A stretch of 64,000 nt of DNA from RGIG3701 sp030530205 (lineage in GTDB: Bacteria; Planctomycetota; Planctomycetia; Pirellulales; Thermoguttaceae). A program made the translations under genes and the position numbers. The notes beneath the pieces were generated by a model that was given only the letters and a program-made list of their open reading frames with translations, was not told the origin of the DNA and searched no databases. The stretch spans positions 23,143 to 87,142 of the forward strand of contig JAUMVK010000014.1 of the NCBI GenBank assembly GCA_030530205.1, in the 5' to 3' direction. Shown in pieces: positions 1 to 8,430 of the stretch (positions are counted from its first letter, which is position 1; each line of letters begins with the position of its first letter).

Positions 1-2
1 AG

Positions 3-2216
3 GCCTTCCGGAAATTATTTGACGCATGCGGTCCGTGCCTGATCCTGATGGATGAGCTGGTCGCTTACGGGAAGAAACTCTACGGCGCCCGGGACCTTCC
101 CGCCGGGACGTTCGACAATTTTACCACGTTCATTCAGGAAATCACCGAGGGTGCGCGCCAAAGCAAAAACAGTCTCGTCGTGGCGTCCATCCCGGAATCC
201 ACATTTGAAATCGGCGGAGAGGGCGGGAAAAAAACTCTCGAAGCCATCGAGCACACGTTCGGGCGCATGGAATCGGTCTGGAAACCCGTCTCGGCGGATG
301 AGGGGTTTGAAGTCGTTCGCCGCCGACTCTTTCTTGACTGTGCCCAGCCCGAGCTGCGGGACATGGTTTGCCGCAGATTCAGCGATATGTACCGGAGCAA
401 CTCCGGCGAGTTCCCCAGTGAGGCCAAGGAGGCGGAATACCTCGAACGGATGATCTCGTGCTACCCAATCCATCCCGAAATGTTTGAACGGCTCTACGAA
501 GATTGGGCGTCGCTCGAGCATTTCCAGCGGACACGCGGCGTGCTGCGATTGATGGCGGCTGTGATCCACGAGCTTTGGATGGCGCAGGACCCCAACGCGA
601 TGATCATGCCGGGGTCGCTGCCACTGGACGTTCCTTCGGTCCGGAACGAGTTGACGCGGTACCTGGACGACAGCTGGAACCCCATCGTGGACAAACAGGT
701 GGATGGGCGGAATTCGGAACCCTACCAGCAGGACCAGAAAACGGAACGCTACGGAAAGTACCTTGCCTCCCGCCGGGTCTCACGAACCGTTATGCTCGGA
801 AGCGCGCCGACGACACGTGACCAGCTTAATCGCGGAATTTCCAGTGCCCGCATACGGCTGGGAGTCGTGCAGCCGGGAGAAAATATCGCCGTTTTTAATG
901 ACGCACTGAATTCGCTGCGGAACACCCTTTCGCATCTGTACACGCTTGGAGATCGATTCTGGTACGACACGCGCCCGACGCTTCTCAAGGTCGCAGAGGA
1001 CCGCGCGAAACTGGTCAAACCGGATGAAATCGAGATGGAACTCGAAAAACGGCTCAAGACCCGTACCAAAGAGCCGCCGTTTAGCGGAGTTCACATCTGC
1101 CCCGCCAGCACGCAGGACGTGCCTGATGAGCAGTCGGTTCGGGTGGTCATCCTTTCACCGAAAGCGACCCACCGTGACGGTCAGCCCCAAACGCTGGCAC
1201 TGCAAGCAGTGAACCAGTTCCTGAACGAACGGGGAACGTCGCCGCGCATTTACAGGAATATGCTCGTTTTCGTCGCTCCGGATCTGAATGGGATGGAATC
1301 GCTGAATGAGGCCGTTCGAAAATTCCTCGCATGGGAGTCGATTTATAAGGATACCGATGTGCTTAATCTCGACTCAATGCAGAGAAGAGATGCCGAGACG
1401 AACAAGAAAACTCATGACGATACGGTCGAACTTCAAATAAAGGAAACGTACTGCTGGCTTATGGTCCCCCGGACAGAAATCACCGATTTGAAAAACGTTC
1501 AGTGGGAGACGCATAAAATCTTCGGCGACAAGACCATTCTCCAGAAAGCCGCCCAGAATATGCGTCAGAAAGAGACGATCATTGAGCGCTGGGCACCGAA
1601 TCTTCTCCGAATGGAGCTGGACCAGATTCTTTGGAAAGACCGGGATGATCTTTCATTTGGTGACCTCTGGAATATGCTCTGTTCCTACACGTATCTGCCT
1701 CGCCTGGCGAATGTAAAGGTCCTTGAAAACGCTGTCCGGGAAGGGCTTGAGAGCGAGGAGTTTTTTGCCATCGCCGACTCAAAAGAGGGAGAAAAATACG
1801 TAAATCTCCGGTTTAGGCCAACTTTTTTCACTCTGCAACCGACGACGCTGCTCGTAAAACCCTCCGTCGCCCGGGCTCAGCTTGACGCGGAACAAAAGGC
1901 GGCTCCAACGGGTTCCGCGGTTCCCCACAAAGTTCCTGACCCCAAAAGCGGCAAAACCGAGCCGAAGCCGGCCCCCAAACCGCAGCCAACCACGTTCTTC
2001 ATGTCGGCCAAACTGGATACGGCGCGTCTGAACCGGGATCTGCGATTACTGACGGAAGAGATCATCACGCACCTGCTTTCGCTTCCCGGATCAACGTCAG
2101 AAATTCATCTCGATATTCGGACCACTGCCCCGTCAGGCATTCCGCAGGATATCGTCCGAACTCTGACCGAAAACTGCGACACGCTGAAGGTCGAAACTTT
2201 TGGTTTTGAGGAGTGA
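3..2216 (+). CDS. DUF499 ATPase, phage-defence type (5' end outside window)
   Basis: The open frame runs in from the left edge, so the true start lies upstream; the first ATG inside the window (48) is internal. The window opens in a Walker B-like segment, hydrophobic residues then MDELVAYGKKL, which is typical of DUF499 AAA-like ATPases. The C-terminal 70 residues (LTEEIITHLLS, EIHLDI, then a GFEE end) also fit the DUF499 end, so the 3' end looks complete; a Pro/Lys-rich linker precedes it. Family knowledge: DUF499 proteins travel with DUF1156 methylases and HerA-type helicases in phage-defence loci. The partners would be upstream, outside the window. Base composition is that of the GC-rich host, in contrast to the AT-rich DNA that starts right after the stop. 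Family call fairly sure; function by association only. Confidence 0.75.
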   Translation, partial: AFRKLFDACGPCLILMDELVAYGKKLYGARDLPAGTFDNFTTFIQEITEGARQSKNSLVVASIPESTFEIGGEGGKKTLEAIEHTFGRMESVWKPVSADEGFEVVRRRLFLDCAQPELRDMVCRRFSDMYRSNSGEFPSEAKEAEYLERMISCYPIHPEMFERLYEDWASLEHFQRTRGVLRLMAAVIHELWMAQDPNAMIMPGSLPLDVPSVRNELTRYLDDSWNPIVDKQVDGRNSEPYQQDQKTERYGKYLASRRVSRTVMLGSAPTTRDQLNRGISSARIRLGVVQPGENIAVFNDALNSLRNTLSHLYTLGDRFWYDTRPTLLKVAEDRAKLVKPDEIEMELEKRLKTRTKEPPFSGVHICPASTQDVPDEQSVRVVILSPKATHRDGQPQTLALQAVNQFLNERGTSPRIYRNMLVFVAPDLNGMESLNEAVRKFLAWESIYKDTDVLNLDSMQRRDAETNKKTHDDTVELQIKETYCWLMVPRTEITDLKNVQWETHKIFGDKTILQKAAQNMRQKETIIERWAPNLLRMELDQILWKDRDDLSFGDLWNMLCSYTYLPRLANVKVLENAVREGLESEEFFAIADSKEGEKYVNLRFRPTFFTLQPTTLLVKPSVARAQLDAEQKAAPTGSAVPHKVPDPKSGKTEPKPAPKPQPTTFFMSAKLDTARLNRDLRLLTEEIITHLLSLPGSTSEIHLDIRTTAPSGIPQDIVRTLTENCDTLKVETFGFEE

Positions 2217-2661
2217 CAGGTAGAAATGATTCTGTAGACCCGACATCCCTAGCCTTTAATAGTTCTCTACCGGAGATCACCTTAGGGAACCTATCCTATT
2301 ATAATAATTGCACGATCCACAGCCAATTGTCCATCGATAGATTCTCGCTCTAATGAATCTGTTCAAGAAGATGGCAAGCTGTGTTCTACACTGTTGGGAG
2401 TGATGTCAATTATAGTTCGTTTTCAAATTAACTCAATCTGCAGTATAGATGTAAAAAGAGGTCTTTTTACTCATTTTTTGATGCCTATTCATAATGTCAG
2501 TATAAATCAATTAATTTTAAATTTGCAAGAGCATTCTTCAAAGGCATCTTAAAGGGTATATTTCAGAAAAATTTAAAAAATTTTGGTTCCACTACTTGAC
2601 AGAAATTGAAAAATCTGGTTTAATAAAAGAAGGGTTAAGATAAGCTATAAGAAGATTTACA
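2217..2661. other. AT-rich leader region; possible broken small gene
   Basis: GC content falls sharply just after the DUF499 stop. No intact gene is visible. A 49-codon frame starts at 2403 (ATG preceded by GGGAG, only two bases away) and stops at 2552; in the next frame an open stretch of 40 codons from 2521 to 2643 reads like protein (ending EIEKSGLIKEGLR) but has no start. The two overlap and could be one gene of about 80 residues broken by a frameshift, or chance. The second stretch overlaps the predicted promoter at 2596-2624. Confidence 0.35.
2596..2624 (+). promoter_or_regulatory. Predicted promoter of the RiPP cluster
   Basis: TTGACA at 2596-2601, a 17-base spacer and TTTAAT at 2619-2624, 38 bases before the first gene of the cluster. 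This is a near-consensus housekeeping promoter, but the surrounding DNA is AT-rich, which raises the chance of a false match. Confidence 0.55.
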
Positions 2662-3684
2662 ATGAATAATAATGATGTTCAATATAATCGACCAGCCTTC
2701 TATTTTCAGTGGCATTTTTTAGAGGCATGTAATTTGCGATGTAGACATTGTTATCAAAATGGTTATATCCCGCAAATTATTGACAGATCTCTTATTAATA
2801 TGACCATGACTCAGATTAGTAATGCTTTAAAATCGTGGGAGATGGATGGTCGTTTGTCATTAACAGGTGGAGAACCGCTTATTGATACTACAACGCTTTA
2901 CTATATTTTAGATAATGCTTCATTGATTGAAAATCTTATTCATATAGGACTTTTAACGAATGGAACATTACTAACTGATAGAGTAGTTGATTCTTTAAGT
3001 CGGTATTCAAAGTTAAGAGAAGTGCAAGTTTCGTTGGATGGAGTTATGGCGAAGACCCATGACTATTTACGTGGAAATGGGAGTTTTGATAGAACTATTG
3101 CAGGTGTAAAAAAACTAATTGCAGTTGGGATACCAGTAACTATAATGTTTACTGCATCTAAGCTAAATATGAAAGAAGCACCTGCTGTAGTTGATTTGGC
3201 CGCAGATTTACAAGTTACGGCTGTTACTGTGGAGCGTTATACTCCTTTTCATTTTTCTGACGACCCACTAGCATTAACACCAAATGATACAAAATGGATA
3301 TTTGAACAAGTTTTACTTAAGAAAATAAAATACAGACAGGAAGATCCACCTATAAAAATAAGGACTTCTCGTCCATTATGGAATATTCTGTCTGAGAATA
3401 GTGGTGGAGCGTGCCCTGTTGGTTTTTCCTGTTTAACAATAATGCACGATGGTAAAGTTTATCCTTGCCGCCGTTTGCCAATAGAATTAGGAACAATCCA
3501 AAAAGATGGACTATTTAAGATTTGGTATACATCCCCAGTACTATGGAGATTACGAGATCGTTCACAAGTTTCAAAATGTAATAAATGCCCAAAATCAAGT
3601 TTGTGTGGTGGATGTCGTGCAGCGGCATTTGTTCATACCGGAGATATGATGGGAATAGATCCTCTTTGTTGGAAGGAGAATTAA
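2662..3684 (+). CDS. Radical SAM/SPASM peptide maturase
   Basis: This 340-residue protein has the radical SAM CxxxCxxC motif at C23, C27 and C30 (EACNLRCRHC), the glycine-rich SAM-binding stretch LTGGEPL near 67, and a C-terminal SPASM domain with eight cysteines (C251, C257, C269, C306, C309, C315, C318, C336) able to hold two auxiliary [4Fe-4S] clusters. Such enzymes (PqqE, MftC, AlbA families) modify ribosomal peptides by radical chemistry. It is the first gene of a one-strand cluster and is followed with no gap by a PqqD-like peptide-binding protein and then the Cys-rich precursor at 4026, its likely substrate. The exact reaction (thioether link, C-C link or decarboxylation) cannot be read from the sequence. 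AT-rich codons mark it as foreign to the flanks. Confidence 0.93.
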   Translation: MNNNDVQYNRPAFYFQWHFLEACNLRCRHCYQNGYIPQIIDRSLINMTMTQISNALKSWEMDGRLSLTGGEPLIDTTTLYYILDNASLIENLIHIGLLTNGTLLTDRVVDSLSRYSKLREVQVSLDGVMAKTHDYLRGNGSFDRTIAGVKKLIAVGIPVTIMFTASKLNMKEAPAVVDLAADLQVTAVTVERYTPFHFSDDPLALTPNDTKWIFEQVLLKKIKYRQEDPPIKIRTSRPLWNILSENSGGACPVGFSCLTIMHDGKVYPCRRLPIELGTIQKDGLFKIWYTSPVLWRLRDRSQVSKCNKCPKSSLCGGCRAAAFVHTGDMMGIDPLCWKEN

Positions 3685-3963
3685 ATGGATAATCAGAAAA
3701 AATACAAGCTATCCACCAACTATTTGTTGTACAAAGAAGATGAGGTTAGTAATGACTTCTATTTATTCAACGTTCAGAATGGTGAAATTTTTCAAATAAA
3801 TTCAACCACGTATGATTTTTTAAGCATGTGCGATGGAAGCAGGGAAGTGGTTGAAATTTTCCGCAATTTAACAAAACTATATTCAATCGATTTTCCAACT
3901 ATTCGAAATGATTTCAGGGGACTTGTTCATCAATGGTTACAGATGGGTATTCTTTTGGAATAG
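3685..3963 (+). CDS. PqqD/MftB-like RiPP recognition element protein
   Basis: A 92-residue protein whose ATG follows the stop of the radical SAM gene with no gap. The size and pattern (beta strands near DFYLFNVQNGEIFQINSTTY, then helices ending RGLVHQWLQMGILLE) match the PqqD superfamily, the winged-helix domain that binds the leader part of a RiPP precursor and presents it to the maturase. Its place between the SPASM enzyme and the precursor gene supports this. The call rests on pattern and context; these small proteins diverge strongly in sequence. Confidence 0.85.
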   Translation: MDNQKKYKLSTNYLLYKEDEVSNDFYLFNVQNGEIFQINSTTYDFLSMCDGSREVVEIFRNLTKLYSIDFPTIRNDFRGLVHQWLQMGILLE

Positions 3964-4025
3964 ATCGGTTTTAGATTGTCTATCGGAGGCAATCGCCTAT
4001 ATATATTAATCACAGGAGTAGTATT

Positions 4026-4148
4026 ATGAAAAAATATGAGTCTCCACTTTTTGTTTCCTGTAATGGTAAATCGTTTTCAGAAAAATTATGGGAACGTTTT
4101 ACTGGTAACAGGTGGTGTTTTGGTTGCACAAACTGTAACTGCAACTGA
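4026..4148 (+). CDS. Cys-rich RiPP precursor peptide, 40 residues
   Basis: This short frame starts with ATG at 4026, seven bases after a clean AGGAG (4014-4018), and ends with TGA at 4146-4148. The 40-residue product has a polar N-terminal leader-like part (MKKYESPLFV, then SCNGKSF near 11-17) and a tail GNRWCFGCTNCNCN with cysteines at 31, 34, 37 and 39 (C-x2-C-x2-C-x-C), plus C12. It lies directly after the radical SAM and recognition-element genes and before a hairpin, the usual place of a RiPP precursor. The Cys-rich tail is the likely core. It shares no obvious end with mycofactocin precursors (IDGMCGVY). Size, ribosome binding site and context make a real gene likely; the chemistry is inferred. 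Confidence 0.85.
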   Translation: MKKYESPLFVSCNGKSFSEKLWERFTGNRWCFGCTNCNCN

Positions 4149-4156
4149 TTGAGTAT

Positions 4157-4196
4157 TGGGAGGAACTTAATTTGGATTAGGTTCCTTCCATTTTAA
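4157..4196 (+). terminator. Hairpin after the precursor gene (partial terminator)
   Basis: TGGGAGGAAC at 4157-4166 pairs with GTTCCTTCCA at 4181-4190 over ten pairs with one G-T, around a 14-base loop, followed by TTTTAAATTT. It stands nine bases after the precursor stop. In RiPP operons such a hairpin often lets the precursor be made in excess over the enzymes. Weak T-run, so partial termination or mRNA stabilisation is more likely than a full stop. Confidence 0.6.
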
Positions 4197-4283
4197 ATTT
4201 ACAAATTTATTATAGTGATACGCATATTTAGCTTTAAGTTCAAATATACGTATTATTTTGGTTTTAAAAAAAGTTTTAAGATA

Positions 4284-5492
4284 ATGTACTTTGATTCTCA
4301 TATACATATTGGTAATTTCAGTGTGAAAATTTCTGAGGAAAATAAAGACCTGCTGGGGTATATTGAATATTCAAAAAATACTCCTGAGAACTGTATAAAA
4401 AAAGCAATAGCAAATTCAGTTGTTAAAGCGGTTGTCTTTCCTTTTCCTTTAAGAGAATATTCCTTCCAGAAACAAAACGATTATGTATTATCTGCTGCAA
4501 AGAAATATCCATATTTTTTTGTGCCATTCTTACTTCCTGAATCTCCTGCTTCTCTTGATAAAAAGAAGGATTTTTTCTTTGGAATAAAAGACCATTTTTA
4601 TTTAGATTTGCTCGACTGCCGTGAAAGAAACGATGTGATTGATTTTGCACAATCAGAGCATAAAAAATACATATTTCATGCTCATTGGAAAAAATGGGAA
4701 GAAAAAATAATATATTTGTGTCAGAATTTCCCGAAATTGGAAATTATTGTTGCACATTCAGCAAGGATTTCTCCTTTTTTGGGTGATGATTTATCTTCAA
4801 GGCTGAAAAATATAAAGGAGCTTATTCCAACTAAATATCAAGAGAATTTTTATTTTGAAACATCTACTATTAGAAATAGTAAAAGCATTGAGGATTTAGT
4901 AAATATCTTTGGTCCTACACATATTTTATGGGGATCTGATTATCCATATTATTCAGTTCGAGGTGAAAATGTGTTTTCTGAAGAAATCAATACTATTTGT
5001 TCTGCCAATATTTCAGATAAAGATAAAGAACTAATCTTACGTGAAAATTTTCGTACCTTCTATCAAAACGATGAAATCTGGGTTCGTAAAGCATTGCCAC
5101 AAGACAGTTTTCAACTTTTTGATATTATTGATACGATCATACCTCAAGAACAAAAATTTTTGGCATTACATCTCAAGAAGCCATTAATCCGTTCTTTGAT
5201 AAAAAAGGGCCAACACTTACTTATTGCTGAAAATATGTCAAGCAAAATAGTTGGCTTTTTAAGAAGCAGTGACCGACGTAATAACGGGGTAATGGTAGAA
5301 GAAGTTTATGTTTGTCCAGAATTCCGTGGAAAGGGAATAGCCTCAAAACTAATTAATAGTATATGTGCTAGCTATGAATCTGTGGAAGTCAAAACATTTG
5401 CTTCCAATAGTGCAATGATTCATACCTTGGAAAAAATGGATTTTATTCCCAAATATAGCCCAAAAGGAACAATGATTTTATGGACAAAATAA
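4284..5492 (+). CDS. Amidohydrolase fused to a GNAT acetyltransferase
   Basis: Two domains in 402 residues. Residues 1-260 look like an amidohydrolase-2 type TIM barrel: DSHIH near the start (H6, H8), FHAHW (132-134), VAHSA (H158) and WGSDYP (D219) are the metal-site positions of this superfamily. Residues 265-402 look like a GNAT acetyltransferase, with the acetyl-CoA loop PEFRGKGIASKL near 345-356. I start it at ATG 4284 because DSHIH normally begins the barrel; an in-frame ATG at 4215 would add 23 atypical residues. No clear ribosome binding site is seen for either. In this cluster it may trim or acylate the modified peptide or its breakdown product; substrate unknown. The fusion is unusual. 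Confidence 0.8.
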   Translation: MYFDSHIHIGNFSVKISEENKDLLGYIEYSKNTPENCIKKAIANSVVKAVVFPFPLREYSFQKQNDYVLSAAKKYPYFFVPFLLPESPASLDKKKDFFFGIKDHFYLDLLDCRERNDVIDFAQSEHKKYIFHAHWKKWEEKIIYLCQNFPKLEIIVAHSARISPFLGDDLSSRLKNIKELIPTKYQENFYFETSTIRNSKSIEDLVNIFGPTHILWGSDYPYYSVRGENVFSEEINTICSANISDKDKELILRENFRTFYQNDEIWVRKALPQDSFQLFDIIDTIIPQEQKFLALHLKKPLIRSLIKKGQHLLIAENMSSKIVGFLRSSDRRNNGVMVEEVYVCPEFRGKGIASKLINSICASYESVEVKTFASNSAMIHTLEKMDFIPKYSPKGTMILWTK

Positions 5493-6295
5493 AAAAAATT
5501 CCCCCCACAGTGCTTATACGAGCAGGGTTATCATTAAATAATATGCTTGGAGAGATGCTTAAAAAGAACCTTGAACTTAGGCGAATCACAAAAACAGCAT
5601 CCCTTCTTCTGTTATCAGGGTTTTCCTCACCTTTTTTCCCACAAATAGCAAATATTTGTAAATGTTCTCAACGTGTTGATGGAGGTTGGGTTTCAATTGT
5701 TGATACTATGTGGAATGTCTTTTTTCTAACTCAATTCAATACAAATTATTATTCAGAACAAATTAGCTTAGGAATTGAATATATAAATGCCAATCAAGGA
5801 GAACATGGAATTTGGGGACGTTCAATTCGTGATTTCGAACGTATTCCCATTTCCGGGATGATGCTTTATTTATTGCCCCAGCTCATTACGCCAAAGCGTA
5901 TGGCTGCTTTAGAAGATTTATGGTATTCTGAGAAAGATTCTTTAACTTATAAAGCCGCATATACATTATTGGCTTTTAAGTGTAATCATTATGTTCCTAC
6001 AAGAAAGAATCTAATTGAGGAAACTGTAGATTGGTTGGTTCAAAATCAACGAAAAGATGGTTCATTTGCCCCTTGGAAAAATCATCCTGTTGCAAGCGAT
6101 ACATATTGTTCATCATTGGCCTTATTGGGTTTATTAACATACGAAGAATATGTACAAAAATGTGTAGTTTCTACTGCAATAAATTGGTTAGTAGAAAAGC
6201 AACTTCCTCAAGGAATTTGGCCCTTCCATGAAATTGAAGATGGTACAAGTTGGGCGTTATATTCTCTTAGTATCGCGCATCGTAAAGGTTTTTAG
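5480..6295 (+). CDS. Small alpha/alpha-toroid protein (prenyltransferase/squalene-cyclase repeats)
   Basis: The ATG overlaps the end of the previous gene by 13 bases, so the two are translationally coupled. The 271-residue product carries at least four repeats of the Q-x2-DG-x-W/F type (CSQRVDGGW, NANQGEHGIW, NQRKDGSF, KQLPQGIWPF), each followed by helices. These repeats build the alpha/alpha toroid of protein prenyltransferase beta subunits and squalene-hopene cyclases. It is about half the length of a cyclase and I see no DxDD motif, so a terpene cyclase is unlikely. A role in binding the peptide or an isoprenoid is possible but is inference. Rare inside RiPP clusters. Confidence 0.7.
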   Translation: MDKIKKIPPTVLIRAGLSLNNMLGEMLKKNLELRRITKTASLLLLSGFSSPFFPQIANICKCSQRVDGGWVSIVDTMWNVFFLTQFNTNYYSEQISLGIEYINANQGEHGIWGRSIRDFERIPISGMMLYLLPQLITPKRMAALEDLWYSEKDSLTYKAAYTLLAFKCNHYVPTRKNLIEETVDWLVQNQRKDGSFAPWKNHPVASDTYCSSLALLGLLTYEEYVQKCVVSTAINWLVEKQLPQGIWPFHEIEDGTSWALYSLSIAHRKGF

Positions 6296-6296
6296 A

Positions 6297-7616
6297 ATGA
6301 AAAAAATATTATTGATTTATCCCTGCCCAGATGAAATAAAATCCTGTCGTTTTGGGTATTCACTATTACTTTTATATATAGCTTCCGATCTGAGGAACCG
6401 TGGTTTTAATGTTGAACTTTTGGATTATTCCGTCAATAAATATTCGAAATTTGAGCTTTCTGGTAAAATTTCAGCGGATTCTATTGTTATTTTAGAAATT
6501 GATGCATTTCCATTAAAGCGCTCTGTAAATTTTAAAAACGCTCAAAAGTATGTACAAGATATTCGTAGTGTAAACAAGAAAATACCAATAATTGCAATTG
6601 GAAAACAGTGTACCCTATTTCATAAAATGTTGGATTTTGTAGATTGTACAATTTCCGGAGATTCCGAGATTTCAATCTCTAGTGTCATTGAAAATATTGA
6701 AAAGGGAATGCCATTGTCTAAATATATTGATTGTGGTGTTTTGGAAGACATGTCTAAACTTCCATATCCAGCCTATGATTTATTGTCCAATGAACAAATA
6801 TGTGGCAAGACTTCAGATTCACATCTACACTTGGCACCTTCCGCACTACTCGAAACCTCAAGAGGATGTCCAGGGACATGTACTTTTTGCCAAAGAAAGG
6901 GATGGGGGAAGAAAATATCATACCTTCCATTAAACCATATATATCATAATTTTGAGTTACTACTTAGAAGTGGAATTAGAAATATTTGGATTGTTGATGA
7001 AAATTTTGGTGGAAATTTAGCACGTGCAAGAGAAGTAATGGAAACTTTCATCAATATAAAAAAGAATTATGAAATACGAATGAGTCTAAGTTCATGGACT
7101 AAAATAAATACAGAATTTTTAGATTTAGCGAAGAAATGTGGGGTATCCATTATTAGTTTTGGAATAGAATCAGTTGTTAAAGAAAATCAATTGTTTTATA
7201 AAAAACCTATAGATATAGATAATTTGAGGCATATTTTAGAATACGCTGATTCTATTGGGATTTTTACAGTTGGAAATTTTATAATTGGTTCCCCATTTGA
7301 TTCGCCTGATGTTGTAGAACAGTCACTTTTATTTGCAAAAGAAAGTGCATTGGATGTAGTAAACGTAAAAACACTAGATTATATGATAGGATCTGAATTA
7401 TATGAACAAATTCAAATTCCTAGCTCATTACATAATCATATCCATTTTTTTTCAAGTAAGGAATTTGGGACAACATCCTTGACTCAACAAGAGATCCAAT
7501 GCCTAATATCAAAGTTTTATACGGAATTCAATTCCCCTCAAAAAGTCATACATTTGAGAAATAAAATACTTAAATTTGGGCCTCCTTATTTTAGTGAAAA
7601 TCAAATTTATAATTAG
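6297..7616 (+). CDS. Radical SAM enzyme with B12-binding-like N-terminus
   Basis: I start at ATG 6297, one base after the previous stop; this gives MKKILLIYPCP, the usual first strand of B12-binding radical SAM proteins, where an upstream ATG would run into the preceding gene. The 439-residue protein has a Rossmann-like N-terminal half (about 1-140), then the radical SAM motif SRGCPGTCTFC (C191, C195, C198), IWIVDENFG near 237 and the late barrel segments SFGIESV and GNFIIGSP. I do not see DxHxxG, so cobalamin may be bound without a lower His ligand or not at all. Members do methylations or ring formations at unreactive carbons, for example in fosfomycin or bottromycin pathways. Here it is probably a second radical tailoring step. 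Confidence 0.85.
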   Translation: MKKILLIYPCPDEIKSCRFGYSLLLLYIASDLRNRGFNVELLDYSVNKYSKFELSGKISADSIVILEIDAFPLKRSVNFKNAQKYVQDIRSVNKKIPIIAIGKQCTLFHKMLDFVDCTISGDSEISISSVIENIEKGMPLSKYIDCGVLEDMSKLPYPAYDLLSNEQICGKTSDSHLHLAPSALLETSRGCPGTCTFCQRKGWGKKISYLPLNHIYHNFELLLRSGIRNIWIVDENFGGNLARAREVMETFINIKKNYEIRMSLSSWTKINTEFLDLAKKCGVSIISFGIESVVKENQLFYKKPIDIDNLRHILEYADSIGIFTVGNFIIGSPFDSPDVVEQSLLFAKESALDVVNVKTLDYMIGSELYEQIQIPSSLHNHIHFFSSKEFGTTSLTQQEIQCLISKFYTEFNSPQKVIHLRNKILKFGPPYFSENQIYN

Positions 7617-7632
7617 TATGGAAGGTTTTGTA

Positions 7633-8421
7633 ATGGAATTAATTAACTATGAAAAAATGACTGCTCCACAGCTTAAAATGCGTTTATCGAATAATGCAGT
7701 TTTATTATTGTCTTTTGGTAGCATAGAGCAACATAGTACCCATTTGCCATTAGGAACAGACTCCCTTTGTTCTTTTAAGAGAGCAGAAAATATCGCCAGA
7801 AGAACTGGAAGTGTTTTATTTTCCCCTCTTTCAGTTGGGTATTCGTATAACCATAAAAATATGTTTGGTACAGTTTCATTAAGTGCTGAAACAATTCTTC
7901 ATGTTATTATTGAGATTTTAGATCAACTATGTGTTCAAGGCTGGCAACGTTATATCATTTTTTCTGGTCATGCAGGAAATTGGTCAATAATAGAAAGTGC
8001 TGTTCAAATTGTCCGTGAAAGATTTCCCTTAGTACAGATTATTCTAAGTAAAGGCTTACCTGCTATCGGGTGTGAACAAACTCGTAATCGTTTTCTTAAA
8101 AAGCTTGATTTTCATGCAGGAAAAATTGAGACAGCGATAGTCAATTATTATTTCCCTGAATTAGTCGATAATGACAATATTCCACCTGGTAATAATCATT
8201 ATCCTCAATATCTTGGGAATTTTTTGGACAAGGACTATTTAGATATTTATGATGAATTATTATTGAGAGCAATGATTCCTCAAAATACTGAAAGTATAAC
8301 TCTGTATGGGAATTGGGGGATTGAGAGTCCTTCTGATTTTAGTTTTGTACCAGTTGCAGAAGCAATGCAACAGTATGAAGATTTTTTTGTTGAATTAATA
8401 AAAAGATGGGATTCAATGTAA
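7633..8421 (+). CDS. Creatininase-family metal-dependent peptidase (MftE-like role)
   Basis: I choose ATG 7633, which has GGAAGG seven bases upstream; ATG 7618 would add five residues. The 262-residue protein has the metal-site motifs of the creatininase family: GSIEQHSTHLPLGTD (E32, H34, D43), FSGHAGNW (H113) and FHAGKIETA (H161, E166). In mycofactocin synthesis the homologue MftE cuts the modified C-terminal dipeptide from MftA after radical SAM processing; other family members open amide rings (FAPy deformylase, creatininase). Together with a SPASM enzyme and a PqqD-like protein, this points to release of a short C-terminal fragment of the precursor at 4026. That role is inferred; the family is clear. 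Confidence 0.88.
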   Translation: MELINYEKMTAPQLKMRLSNNAVLLLSFGSIEQHSTHLPLGTDSLCSFKRAENIARRTGSVLFSPLSVGYSYNHKNMFGTVSLSAETILHVIIEILDQLCVQGWQRYIIFSGHAGNWSIIESAVQIVRERFPLVQIILSKGLPAIGCEQTRNRFLKKLDFHAGKIETAIVNYYFPELVDNDNIPPGNNHYPQYLGNFLDKDYLDIYDELLLRAMIPQNTESITLYGNWGIESPSDFSFVPVAEAMQQYEDFFVELIKRWDSM

Positions 8422-8430
8422 GGAAACCTT

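Noticed and set aside
5480..6295. Terpene (squalene-hopene) cyclase
   Set aside because: Half the length and no DxDD acid motif, only the toroid repeats.
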